A DNA stretch of 64,000 nucleotides from Torymus aiolomorphi (taxonomy: Eukaryota; Arthropoda; Insecta; Hymenoptera; Torymidae), in NCBI GenBank assembly GCA_036365515.1, contig CM070876.1, positions 99,032,150 to 99,096,149 of the forward strand, written 5' to 3'. The notes under the pieces were generated by a model that had not been told where the DNA came from, made no database searches, and was given only the letters and a program-made list of their open reading frames with translations. The translations under genes were made by a program, and so were the position numbers. Of the stretch, positions 1 to 10,830 are shown in pieces (the stretch's first letter is position 1; every line of letters starts with the position of its first letter).

Positions 1-579
1 CAGTGATGTCAGAGATCTGTCATTGGAATGCTCTGCTAGATCTGATAAATAGCATTTTTGTACCATAAGCATGAATATCAATTTTGAAGCAAAGTATTAA
101 ATTTCATCATTTAAATTTAAATCATTTTTGTTTGGACAAATATAAAATCCAGTAGCATAAGAGTGTCTGTCAGATCTAGTAGGTAAAATCTACTTAATAT
201 TTCTTCTTAGCAGATTATAAGAATAAGTTTTCTGTGGGACCAAATTGAGCTATTAACTTCTAGTGGGATATATCCTGCAGCTTTGCTATCGCTTAGGGCA
301 CCTGAATGTTTTTTATGGCTTGTAATGATACACAGTTAAAAAATTGTTAAAAAAAATGTAAATACCTTTAAAAAAAGTTCTTTTAAAATTAACAATCTGT
401 TTGAAAGATCAATACTTAAATATAAATTCAGAATGTTTATAAAAAGTTTCGTGTTTAATAACACTTTTAACAGTGATACTTGAGTAAGTTGTGGGTAACC
501 TGACCTGCTAACTGAAAAAAAAGAGAAAGTTTAATAACGGAATATAGATATAGTGTTTCACTGGAGCAATTTTTTTCTC
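1..579. other. Gene-free AT-rich sequence
   Basis: AT-rich DNA with no convincing reading frame, RNA gene or repeat boundary that I can recognise. Confidence 0.6.
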
Positions 580-755
580 AGTGAATCCACATTGCATGAC
601 TTATGCGTTATGACTATGACCTATGAGCTTAGTACTCGTAGACTCACTCGCTGATTGGTTCATTGGTAAAGATTAACCAATCAGCGCGGAAGTCTACGAG
701 TACTAAGCTCATAGGTCATAGTCATAACGCATAATTCATGCAATGTGGATTCACT
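580..755. mobile_element. Hairpin MITE-like element
   Basis: A near-perfect inverted repeat. The arm starting AGTGAATCCACATTGCATGA at 580 returns as its reverse complement ending at 755, and the loop is a short stretch around 655-676. At 176 bp, with almost no unique interior, it looks like a small non-autonomous foldback or MITE. No transposase or clear target duplication is visible. Confidence 0.75.
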
Positions 756-884
756 ATAAATGATATAAAACAGTCTTTAGAAAAGATTCTTTTGGATTTA
801 ATTTCTTTAAATTAGTTAGATTCTTTTAGTCTGTTGAAGAATAAATTTTGTATACTAAAAATCTCCGTCTATAATCTGGTTTCT

Positions 885-1050
885 TGTTCCTGGCAGATTG
901 ATACTGCTGTCCTCGTCCCTAATCATGGACACATTATTAATACATTTTGTTTTTCCTAGGGCGAAGAGCTCCTGAAGGCTGCCACACTATTCATATGATT
1001 TTGCTACCATCGACGTTGCCGCAGCAAAGGCCACTTCCCCAAGACATCGC
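885..1050. repeat. Dispersed repeat, second copy near 55 kb
   Basis: The stretch with TTCCTGGCAG, CACATTATTAATA and GGCGAAGAGCTCCTG recurs in the same orientation at about 55085-55265 with moderate divergence. The family is not recognised. Short frames across it on either strand differ between the two copies and look like chance. Confidence 0.6.
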
Positions 1051-1115
1051 CAGCTCGAACATTGGAGAAATGGAAGAATAAACATGGGAGAAGACTGAAG
1101 AGACAAGTATGATAC

Positions 1116-1595
1116 ATCGTCGGCTGACAGGAACAAGGCACCAACTCGGGCGAGCGGGAAAAGGTACCAACTCAGACGAGATCGTAAGAAGGTACCAACT
1201 TGCGCAGTCGGATTTTGAATTTTTTAGCAAACTATTGAAGAGGGCAGCAAATATTCCACAAAAAAGCGATTAAAGTAGTCTTTAAAAATGACAAAAATGT
1301 CAAAAATTACGTGGATTTGGAAAAAAAATCGCTCATTTTTGGTCATTTTCCGCACTTTTCAAATGCACGTAACTTTGCAAAGAATCGACGAATTTCAACG
1401 ATTCTCATCTCAAATTAAACCTCTTTTCTTTTACTTTAATCGCTTTTTTGTGGAACAAATGTTGGCCTCTTCAATAGCTTGGTAAAAAATTCGAAAGCTG
1501 ACCACGCGAGTTGGTACCTTCTTACGATCTCGTCTGAGTTGGTACCTTTTTACGCGCTCGCCCGAGTTGGTGCCTTGTTCCTGTCAGCCGACGAT
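1116..1595. mobile_element. TIR element with about 170-bp inverted arms
   Basis: Arms begin ATCGTCGGCTGACAGG at 1116 and end with the reverse complement at 1595. Each arm holds short internal repeats of the form GGTACCAACT followed by a CGAG-containing spacer, and the arms flank about 140 bp of unique DNA. There is no transposase, so this is a non-autonomous DNA element. The small frame at 1288-1485 in the loop has no recognisable features. Confidence 0.7.
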
Positions 1596-1665
1596 ATTAC
1601 AGTACAGGGCATTTCTGAAACGATGGTGAAACATAAGTACGCATAAGCACGCAAAGTGCTAATAA

Positions 1666-2044
1666 CCCTATAGCGGAAAATAATGTTAATAACTGTAAAT
1701 AACTGTAAGAAACTGTAAGTAATTGAAAATAACTGAAAACAACTGAAAATTACTGAAAATAGTTGTTTGGTTTATGACGTAAATAACGGTTATTTTCAGT
1801 TATTAACAGTTATTCTCAGTTTCCTACAGTTATCAACATTTATTTACAGTTATTTACAGTTATCGACAGATTAAAAAAAAATAACTGTAACAATTAAAAT
1901 ACTGAAAAACGTTATTAGCAATTGTTTACAGTTATTTGCAGTTTTTTATAGACATTTTCAGTTATTTACAGTTATTTTCACTTATTTTCAGTTTTGTTGA
2001 TAAAAAATAATGTTATTATAGCGAAAAAAATTAACTCTGTAAAA
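1666..2044. repeat. AACTGTAAAT-type foldback repeat, left part
   Basis: Starts CCCTATAGCGG and consists of degenerate AACTGTAAAT/AACTGAAAAT units. These turn over into their reverse complement (CAGTTATTTA) around a centre at about 1763-1790 (GTTTGGTTTATGACGTAAAT). The matching right part lies beyond the PLE at 5618-5891. The same architecture recurs at 35750-35922, 38757-39085 with 40556-40820, and 41341-42052. Confidence 0.65.
2029..2044. repeat. Target-site duplication of PLE-1, left copy
   Basis: The 16-bp sequence AATTAACTCTGTAAAA occurs here and, identical, at 5618-5633, one at each edge of PLE-1. Its 5' four bases overlap the end of the right pseudo-LTR, so the true duplication could be 12-16 bp. 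Confidence 0.75.
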
Positions 2045-2081
2045 AGTTGTTGATCTCTGCTAATGGTAGAGTATTGTAGAT
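2045..2081. other. PLE-1 tail extension
   Basis: A 37-bp stretch between the left target duplication and the outer end of the left pseudo-LTR, without counterpart on the right. Penelope-like elements are known to carry a short extension of about this size next to one pseudo-LTR, so this asymmetric segment is best read as that tail. Confidence 0.6.
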
Positions 2082-3370
2082 AATTATTTTATGAAGCTAA
2101 TGGCCATATCTACCAGTGAAAGGTGATTTTTTAAAAAATTAAAAAATAAAAAACACCATAATCTTCGACGTTTCGGAGACTTTATTCATATCTCCCTCTT
2201 CAGGAATCTATAATTAATAATTTAAGAAATTTAACACACTGTTTTTTTAAAAATAACACAGATATACGACGACTTACAATCCTTAATTACATATCGTAAT
2301 GTCAAGTAGTTTATGCGGGCAACAATCCGCTCGTCAGTGATTTTAGAAAACAATTTTCTCGCTTTATATATTCAAGTAACATTTAAATGTGTAAGTGCGT
2401 ATCTAATTCACCACTACGACATAAACAATGAAAGAGTGGGAGAAAGGCAAACCGTAAGAGTCGAAGAGAGTGAAGAGAGGTACCAGGGCGACACGTATTG
2501 GTGAAAGTAACCCTAATAACCTTAGTCTCTATAATACAAGACTATGGATACTTCCATTATACATGCGTTCCTAGTAACCTTTTAGCTAACGTACATGGAT
2601 GTTATATTTCTTTAGAGACCAAAAATTCACAATTATTTATCAGAGTATTATATACATACGGTAGTCTACTAATTTCAAATTGTTTATTAATAAAGTTATT
2701 TTGTGTATGAATAAATAGAGCTTCGGAGAATAATCTTTTTTCTTTATTGCTTTCAATATCTAGTATCTTTACGTTTTGAAAATTAATTGTGTGACTATTA
2801 TCTTGTGTGTGAATAAATAATGATGAATTTTGATCTCTATCACAATACTTTTTTTGATGTTCTTTTATTCTAACATTCAGACGCCTACTAGTCTGCCCTA
2901 CGTATGACGCGTTACAATTGTTACAATTTATCTTATAAACTACGTTTGCATTATTATATTTTACATTTTTGTCCTTACCTAATTTTATAATATTATTTAG
3001 TTTATTAATCGTACTAAAAATTACATTAGTGTTACATTTATTAAAAAAGTTTTTTATCGAACATACCATTTCTTTGACAAATGGTAGAACAATAAATTTT
3101 TTCTTATTTACATTATTGAAAATTAGTGTGGTATTCTGTGAAGTGTTATTATTAAATTTTATCTTTTTTAACCTTTTTTTAATATGATAATCTATTATGT
3201 CTTGTGGATAATCATTGTTTTTTAATAATAATTTTATGAACGAAATATTTTTTCTTGAAAACTACTATGTGATAATTTTATTGCTCGATCAATTAAACAA
3301 TAAATAATAGCAATTTTATTACTTTGGGGATGGTGAGAATTGTAATTTAGATACCGGCCTGAAAAAGTTG
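2082..3370 (-). repeat. PLE-1 left pseudo-LTR (inverted copy)
   Basis: Reverse complement of 4332-5621. Visible differences are a 6-A versus 7-A run in the coding strand near 3252 and one substitution near 3064. The near identity says the two copies arose together or recently. Confidence 0.85.
2163..2210 (-). ncRNA. Hammerhead-ribozyme-like motif in left pseudo-LTR
   Basis: Minus-strand mirror of the motif at 5493-5540. CTGAAGA lies at 2197-2203, the stem II strands GGGAGA and TCTCC follow, GAAA is at 2171-2174, then CGTC. Stem III is minimal or absent. Confidence 0.6.
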
Positions 3371-4334
3371 GTTTTTTATACCAATTTGTAATAATATTTC
3401 TATGATCATTTATAATAATTTCAATGTCTAAAAAACTTATACTATTGTTCTTGGGTTTTTCAACCGTAAATTGTAAATTCGAATCGTACGCATTAAATAT
3501 CTTTAACGTATTATCAATGTCATTCTTGTGTATACACAGTACAATATCATCCACATAACGATAATAAAATAGCGGTTTAAATTGTAATTTATTAATACAA
3601 TAAGATTCTAAATCATCCACGACTATGTCTGACAGTATTGGACTTATTGGATTACCCATGGCTGATCCAAAAGTCTGTCTATAAAATTTTTCGTTAAATT
3701 GAAAGAAATTATTATTTAAGATAAACTTAATAACATGGAGGAATTCAGAACAATTAATGTTAATTTTATTATACAATTGATGTCACCTTTTTTCGATAGC
3801 ATTACAAACTAAATATTCTGGGACATTCGTAAACAAACTGATTACATCGAAACTTATGATCTCATGATCTAATGGAATATATAAGTTATCGATTTTTTCT
3901 TTTAATTTTAAACTATTATCTATGTGAGATTTAGGAGTTTTAAGATTATTCTGTAGGAATTTTGCAAAAAACTTTGAAACAAAATACGTTGGTGAATTTA
4001 CAGTCGAAATTATAGGTCTTACTGGAAAACCAGTTTTATGTATTTTGATTAATCCGTATGCTTTTGATATGTTAAATTTTTGTAAAATTGGAAGAAACTT
4101 TTTTTCATTACCCATAAAATCTATTTTATTGAGCCATTTAATTAACTCATTAGTTTTTCTTTCAAGACTAGGCAACGGATTCTTTTTAATTTTTTCATAA
4201 TATTTCTCATCACAAAATAATAGTTCTGTTTTTTCTGAATATGTGGACTTTTTAATTATGACAGTTGCATTTCCCTTATCAGCTCTAGTTATTAAGATAT
4301 CTGGGTGATGTTTTATGAACTTTTTTGTTTTCAA
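2602..4334 (-). pseudogene. PLE-1 reverse transcriptase with GIY-YIG endonuclease, broken
   Basis: Encodes the Penelope-type polyprotein on the minus strand: an RT that copies element RNA and a C-terminal GIY-YIG nuclease that nicks target DNA. In order it shows the ADKGNATVI segment, the GLIKIHK and PVRPI RT motifs, FDVISLFTNVP (catalytic Asp of motif A), GSAMGNPISP, the YVDD catalytic box and SFLDIEI. Then come the NWYKKPTFSGRYLN linker and GIY-YIG as VVYKINC...SYVGQTSRRLNVRIKEH. It begins at 4331 without the usual N-terminus, so it is 5' truncated, and the first codon is TTG rather than ATG. Two lesions follow: an in-frame TGA at 3783-3785 between RT motifs A and B, and a 1-base loss in an A-run near 3252, which shifts the frame before the nuclease. 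The nuclease frame alone is open from about 3069 to 2602. The element is dead as it stands. Confidence 0.9.
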
Positions 4335-5101
4335 CTTTTTCAGGCCGGTATCTAAATTACAATTCTCACCATCCCCAAAGTAATAAAATTGCTATTATTT
4401 ATTGTTTAATTGATCGAGCAATAAAATTATCACATAGTAGTTTTCAAGAAAAAAATATTTCGTTCATAAAATTATTATTAAAAAACAATGATTATCCACA
4501 AGACATAATAGATTATCATATTAAAAAAAGGTTAAAAAAGATAAAATTTAATAATAACACTTCACAGAATACCACACTAATTTTCAATAATGTAAATAAG
4601 AAAAAATTTATTGTTCTACCATTTGTCAAAGAAATGGAATGTTCGATAAAAAACTTTTTTAATAAATGTAACACTAATGTAATTTTTAGTACGATTAATA
4701 AACTAAATAATATTATAAAATTAGGTAAGGACAAAAATGTAAAATATAATAATGCAAACGTAGTTTATAAGATAAATTGTAACAATTGTAACGCGTCATA
4801 CGTAGGGCAGACTAGTAGGCGTCTGAATGTTAGAATAAAAGAACATCAAAAAAAGTATTGTGATAGAGATCAAAATTCATCATTATTTATTCACACACAA
4901 GATAATAGTCACACAATTAATTTTCAAAACGTAAAGATACTAGATATTGAAAGCAATAAAGAAAAAAGATTATTCTCCGAAGCTCTATTTATTCATACAC
5001 AAAATAACTTTATTAATAAACAATTTGAAATTAGTAGACTACCGTATGTATATAATACTCTGATAAATAATTGTGAATTTTTGGTCTCTAAAGAAATATA
5101 A
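4332..5101 (+). pseudogene. PLE-1 second copy: 5'-truncated RT end plus GIY-YIG, open frame
   Basis: The plus-strand copy of the element begins abruptly at 4332 in the linker just after the RT (FSGRYLNYNSHH) and reads without interruption to a stop at 5099-5101. It contains the RT thumb-like region and the whole GIY-YIG domain (VVYKINCNNCNASYVGQTSRR). It carries a 7-A run where the minus copy has 6, so its frame is intact. It lacks all catalytic RT motifs and a native start, so it is a pseudo-LTR fragment rather than a gene, though a nuclease-only protein is conceivable. Confidence 0.85.
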
Positions 5102-5492
5102 CATCCATGTACGTTAGCTAAAAGGTTACTAGGAACGCATGTATAATGGAAGTATCCATAGTCTTGTATTATAGAGACTAAGGTTATTAGGGTTACTTTC
5201 ACCAATACGTGTCGCCCTGGTACCTCTCTTCACTCTCTTCGACTCTTACGGTTTGCCTTTCTCCCACTCTTTCATTGTTTATGTCGTAGTGGTGAATTAG
5301 ATACGCACTTACACATTTAAATGTTACTTGAATATATAAAGCGAGAAAATTGTTTTCTAAAATCACTGACGAGCGGATTGTTGCCCGCATAAACTACTTG
5401 ACATTACGATATGTAATTAAGGATTGTAAGTCGTCGTATATCTGTGTTATTTTTAAAAAAACAGTGTGTTAAATTTCTTAAATTATTAATTA

Positions 5493-5540
5493 TAGATTCC
5501 TGAAGAGGGAGATATGAATAAAGTCTCCGAAACGTCGAAG
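5493..5540 (+). ncRNA. Hammerhead-ribozyme-like motif in right pseudo-LTR
   Basis: CTGAAGA at 5500-5506 matches the conserved CUGANGA core. GGGAGA at 5507-5512 can pair with TCTCC at 5524-5528 to form stem II with an 11-base loop. GAAA at 5529-5532 completes the core and is followed by CGTC, which contains a GUC-type cleavage triplet. Hammerhead motifs are known in PLE terminal repeats. Stem III has essentially no room, as in minimal hammerheads that work as dimers through a self-complementary ACGU. Activity is inferred, not shown. Confidence 0.65.
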
Positions 5541-5617
5541 ATTATGGTGTTTTTTATTTTTTAATTTTTTAAAAAATCACCTTTCACTGGTAGATATGGC
5601 CATTAGCTTCATAAAAT

Positions 5618-5891
5618 AATTAACTCTGTAAAACTATAAATAACTGCAAAAAGCTGTAAATAATTGTTAATACCATTTATCAGTCCCTTTTTTCTACAAT
5701 TATTATTTCACAAAAGTGTAAATAATTGTAAGTAACTATAAATATTTGTTAATAACTGTTAATAACTCTAAATAACTGTAAATAACTGAAAATAACTGTT
5801 ATTTACGTCTCAAACCAAACAATTATTTTTCAGTTATTTACAGCTATTTACAGTTATTCACATATATTCACAAAAACGATTTCCACTAGGG
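5618..5891. repeat. AACTGTAAAT-type foldback repeat, right part
   Basis: Begins with the second copy of the 16-bp target duplication. It continues as AACTG units with an inverted centre at about 5782-5815 (ACGTCTCAAACCAAAC) and ends CCACTAGGG. The terminal CTAGGG matches the end of the complete element at 41341-42052. Confidence 0.65.
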
Positions 5892-6239
5892 AAGAACAGC
5901 GTTGTATAGTACGTTGAAGAGTGCCGCTACTACTACGAAGGAAAAACGTATAAATACGTGCTAGTCGTAAAAAGAGTAGAGTAGTGTTACTAACGCATAG
6001 AAGCGTGTAGCTAGATCTTATAAGAAAATGATAAAAACGTATAGACAAACAGTCAATAAATACGTTACATAGTACACATAAAAACAGTACAATACTGTTA
6101 GTAGTGCGTTAAAAAGTTCAGTTACTACTAATAAGCAGAAAAATAAAATTTATTTAGAAGAAAAATACGTAATATTCTGGTACTAAGAGCGTGGCACTAC
6201 GGTCCGGCCAGTATCAGCGAATGACTTCGATCTCCCCAT

Positions 6240-6442
6240 AGTGAATATATGTAGATTGTAATACTTTTGTAGTGCATGTATGTAGATTGTGGTACTTTGC
6301 TAGTGCACGTATGTAGTTCGTGATACGTTGTTAGTGCATGTAAGTATGTAGATTGTGGTACTTTGTTAGTGCATGTATAATATGTAGATTGTATTATTTT
6401 GCTAGTATATGTGGTACATTGTGGTACTTCGCTAGTGCATGT
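6240..6442. repeat. Degenerate minisatellite of about 33 bp
   Basis: About six imperfect copies of a unit containing TAGTGCATGTATGTAGATTG and TGGTACTTTG. The minus-strand frame at 6197-6514 is the translation of this repeat (CTSEVPQ/CTNKVPQ-like) and is not a gene. Confidence 0.7.
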
Positions 6443-6748
6443 ATTCTTGAGTATTAATAAAATTAATAACTCAAATAATTTGATCACTAGCATGTTTACG
6501 ATTTTGTTAAACACAATGTGAATAATGTAGTCTGACTAGACTACATTACTGTGGAGTACCCAATTACAAAAATTATTGATCATTCTGCATGTCTAATATA
6601 CTGATAACGTATTCATAGTACTCTGGTATTAGAAAAATGCATATTATGATGATTCCCTCATAAGTATGCTGAACTTTTACAATCCAGTACATGAGTGATA
6701 TATTAAAATGTTAAAATGTGTATCTACACAAATCTATAACATGTATAA

Positions 6749-6752
<4 letters not shown>

Positions 6753-6813
<61 letters not shown>
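6753..6813. repeat. (TA)n microsatellite
   Basis: Uninterrupted alternating TA of about 60 bp. Confidence 0.95.
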
Positions 6814-6818
<5 letters not shown>

Positions 6819-8997
6819 TTTATAAAATATCTATAAAAAAATTGCAAGAAAATTATATGCATTGAACATATCGATATTATTGCAGAATAATATAAATAAT
6901 AGATAATGCAAAAACAAATGATATTACGTAGTTAGTGCATCATGTATTACTGTCGTATACTTTGGTGCTTTTTAGTAATAACTAGCCAATTCAAGCGTGC
7001 TGCGTACGCTCTTCCTTCACCTTCAATTACACAATTAACATTGAAATATTATGAATTTAAAATTCATTTTACTTTTTAACTATTTTTATTGAAACCTTGA
7101 TTGTATTTATTTTAGTTTATTTCTAAAATACAACAATTTGGAGGTTAGAAATTTAACCATAACCAGAACAGTATTTAGTCTTCATTATTAATTACAGATA
7201 TAATAATAATAATGTTATACAAAATTAAATTTAAGTGAAATTCAGATTTTTTTTAGCAATTTTTGACCGTAAAAAATTATTTAATAAAACAAATTGGATA
7301 CAACAACTCTTCAACTCCATAGTCACATAAAATACCGAAATTTTAGGACCTTGTCCATTAAAATATATGCAGTTCCTGAATCTTGAGTCGACGGCAGAGC
7401 TCAAAATATTACATTATATATAAAACAGCTTTAATGATAAAATTACTAAAATACTTTTTTATTTCTTCTTTAATTCTTAACTCCATCTCTGCCCTGATAC
7501 ATAAAAAAGTATTATTTTTGGCTTAAAATCTTTTATATTTTGAACAAATATTCTGGTACCTCACTATACGGTCCATCAGAATTACGAGCACACGTAGCAG
7601 TAACAGCCATATCCACATCAGTCAGTCAAGTTCGTTAAGTTGTTTAATATAAATATTCTTTGGTGCTTTTAAATCCATATGTTCTTAGTAATCTTTATCA
7701 CATATATTATTAGATTATTATATACTGAGGTGAATGGGAAAAATCCAAAATCCTAAATGCATGTCATCAAGCCTTCAATGCTTAAAAAAGGCTTATAGCA
7801 GCAACACTCCTATTGATGTTCTATTAATGCCTCATGGAGTGAACTTTTTTACTTCTCCTTCATTATTTATTTTCACGTATAACATAGCTTAATAAAGAGA
7901 AAAAGACTCATATATGTTCATTGTAGTGCATAACTGTTTTGACTTCAGAAAATTAAATGTTAATTATATCATAGTGAGATTCAGGCAATAGTTGATAATG
8001 GTAGTTTTCTATCAGAAGCAAAGGTTCCATAATGTTTTTCTGCACAATAGCATATCTTTCGCTTCCTTTCAAAGTTCATTTAAATATGTACACTAAATGT
8101 TTTTTGTAATAGTATAGATTTAATTTTTCTTTAGTATCAATTTATAGAAGTTATATTTAGTATATCTAAATATAACTTCTTTAGTATATATTTATATATC
8201 TCCTATTTTGAGTATAAAGTTTCCTATAAAAGTTCAAGTACTAAAAAGCTATTTCTAAAACTGTAATTTATCTTTCACTTGTATTATTCAAACACTTTCA
8301 AAATATAGCTTCACATACAATACACTAAATGTTTACTCCCGAATCCGTTCATGAATGCAAAAAATGAAAACTAAGATCAACACTTTTATAAAGAAGATGC
8401 TGATATCACAGTCTTATAAGAAATGACAGCTGTGCATGTTTACAGTGATGTTTGTAGACTTTTATATAGGTTACAATCATCTTTGTTATAATAAAAGAAT
8501 ATAAGTCAGGTTATTACAGTGCCAACATAACTGTTATCAGTTCCAAATTCAAATTTTTATTTTTGTCAAAAATCCCGTTTAAAATATTATTTTTGGATTT
8601 ATTAAAAGTATATATAAATATGTAGAGTGACAATTTACATATATTGATAACAGAGAAATGAAAAAAAAAAGGAAGTAGAAATTAATATACGATTGTATAA
8701 ATATATATACAAGGGGAAAAATGTAATTTGAACAAAAAACCAATAACAAGCTTTATTAGTGTTTTGTTTATATACTTAAAACAAAAAAACAGATTATATG
8801 CAAATATGACAAATAGAGAATAATCTTTTAAATGCATATAAATATTCAGATAAATTCATTATTATATATGATTAACAAGTATAATACTCGATGAGTATTA
8901 GCAACGAGAGCGTCGCTTAACAAATTTGCATGCTCTATTTTTATAATGGGTGATAATAATAACAACAATAAAATATGATTATATTATAGTTATATAT
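6814..8997. other. Gene-free AT-rich stretch
   Basis: No coding or RNA gene is recognised. One perfect 15-bp inverted repeat (AGAAGTTATATTTAG) with a 5-base loop lies at 8146-8180. The rest shows only short A/T runs. Confidence 0.6.
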
Positions 8998-9119
8998 GGG
9001 ATCTGACGTCGGTAATGCGACCCTCGTGGTGGCGCGGTGAATCTAGTTAGAGCTAGCCCAGCTTTAACGCTGTACAGAACGGGCTCTTCTACGCCATTTT
9101 GGCTATGGCTAAGATATAG

Positions 9120-9190
<71 letters not shown>

Positions 9191-9212
9191 CCACGCTCCC
9201 ATGTCAGATCCC
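8998..9212. mobile_element. Small TIR element containing a (TA)n tract
   Basis: Bounded by GGGATCTGAC at 8998-9007 and its reverse complement GTCAGATCCC at 9203-9212. The interior has a GC-richer left half (TGGCGCGGTGAATCTAG) and about 70 bp of pure TA. Probably a MITE. The left half does not form a convincing tRNA. Confidence 0.6.
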
Positions 9213-9939
9213 AATAGCCTATTTAATTTAGTGATAATATTTAAATGGAGCTCCATTTCAGCAATGTTTAAACAAATTTAAGAATACATAAATTAAATAA
9301 ATAATCTGTACGCGCCATCTATGTAGATGTTTGCGCATTTTTTCTATTAAAGAAAGACTTCTCTATACAACGCTATCGCCATCTATCGGAAATTAAGTAT
9401 AAGTCGGCTAGATCTGTTTTACCATCTGAGTGCCAATACTGTTTTTGTTCAGCTTCACATCCCCTTAATACAAGAACAGACGTTTAGGAATATAATTATA
9501 TTAAAGAAGATAGTAAGAATATAGTACTAAGTCAAGAAAAAAAAAACAAAACCAATATTAGCCTATGGAAGAGCAGGCAAATACTATTTACAATACAATA
9601 TTTTTCAAGGTGTATTCTCAACATGAAAATTTTTCATGAGATATAATTTTAGAAGAATATTAAAAGTTTGTCTTCGTATTTGACAGGACGAATAGAGGAC
9701 TTGGATGTCCATGAAGAAAATGACAGTTTCATTGCTTTCAATGAATAACCCATAAAACAAACAACAACTAAGATGTTTATTCAGACAGTATTGGATTCAA
9801 AGTACGAAAAAAGTATTATGTTTTGAAGTAAGTTTTTAAAAAATAGGAAAAAAACTTGTGATTTTCATAGTTCGTCTATCTAGTAGAAAATTATATTCAT
9901 AATCAAATTGTTGCGATTATTAAAAAATGACATCTAATC
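9213..9939. other. Gene-free stretch
   Basis: AT-rich, and no feature is recognised. Confidence 0.5.
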
Positions 9940-10520
9940 AGTGTTTTGCGTGATAAATAAAATAAAATACCCGTATTATGTGTTGCATGAAGTGCATATA
10001 TAATCAAATGACAAGATAACAAATAACAGTGATTAAAAAATAAATCAGTGTTTTGTGTACTATAAAAGAAATAAAATACTGGTAAAATGTGTTGCACGAA
10101 GTGTTATATCAAATTTTAAAACTTGTACTTAAAATCAGTTTGTAATGTTTTGAGAATAGAACATGTATGTATTAATAAATAATTATGTGTTATGAGGTTC
10201 ATAAACTTCATAATAAGCTTTTGCGTAGAAGAAAATATTGCTGATTAACACGCGAGGTTATAAAATATACAATATAATTTTCAGTGTTTTGTCTAATAAT
10301 AAATAAAATATAGTACTGCTATGATGTGTTACGTGAAGTATTTATAATCAATTTTTAAAACTTCTATTAAAAATCAGTTTCAAATGTTTTGAAAATAGCT
10401 CAAGTGTGTATTAATAAATAATTACGCGTTATGAGGTTCATACACTTCATAATAAGCTTTGGTATAGAAGAAAATATTGCTGAGTGACACGTGAGGATTA
10501 TAAATATACAATATAATTTA
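9940..10520. repeat. Tandem repeat of about 240 bp
   Basis: Two full units start near 10046 and 10287, each preceded by a CAGTGTTTTG box, and a partial unit starts at 9945. They share ATGTGTTGCAYGAAGT-like, ATTAATAAATAATTA and TTCATAATAAGCTTT blocks with about 10-15% divergence. Confidence 0.75.
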
Positions 10521-10654
10521 TGATGCCTATTTGAAATATTGTGGTCTGAGCCTTGATTTAAAAACCATCTGTCATCTTTAAAAAACTTAGTCGATATCAG
10601 TGCTGTGCTGTTTTACATATTTATTCAATTGCCAATGAAAAGATTATGTCTAAT

Positions 10655-10830
10655 GAACATGGAAGTACTGAAAAGGGCAAAAATGATGTGCTATTGCGAA
10701 AATTTCAAGGAATGAAAGTGCTCAGTAATCTATTTTATGATTTTCTCATGGTAGGATATGTCAAAATGTTTCAGAGAAGTTTATAGTACATCAACTGGTT
10801 GTGTTTTTAATTTTACAAGATTATGTGTAT
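10655..10830. repeat. Dispersed repeat family R, copy 1
   Basis: Contains AAAATGATGTGCTATTGCGA, AATTTTATAATTTTCTC-like and CAAAATGTTTCAGAG-like blocks. The same order recurs at 35930-36270, 38425-38745, 41190-41340 (partial) and 42055-42232. The family is unnamed and has no coding capacity. Confidence 0.7.

Larger units (their letters stand above)
4332..5621 (+). repeat. PLE-1 right pseudo-LTR
   Basis: Inverted partner of 2082-3370. Its outer end, CCATTAGCTTCATAAAATAA, mirrors 2082-2103. After the coding end at 5101 it contains about 500 bp of untranslated sequence including the hammerhead-like motif. Confidence 0.85.
2045..5633. mobile_element. Penelope-like retroelement PLE-1 with inverted pseudo-LTRs
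   Basis: A head-to-head arrangement. A minus-strand copy runs 4331 to 2082 plus the tail, and a 5'-truncated plus-strand copy runs 4332 to 5621. The shared 1.29-kb part forms an inverted repeat (2082-3370 and 4332-5621) that differs by one base in length. The inner 3371-4331 is unique and holds the front of the reverse transcriptase. The junction at 4331/4332 is abrupt. The structure matches the inverted pseudo-LTR form of Penelope elements. It interrupts an AACTG-type repeat. Confidence 0.85.

Noticed and set aside
8998..9120. Possible tRNA-derived SINE in the GC-richer left half of the small TIR element
   Set aside because: No B-box-like GGTTCGA and no cloverleaf that I could draw.
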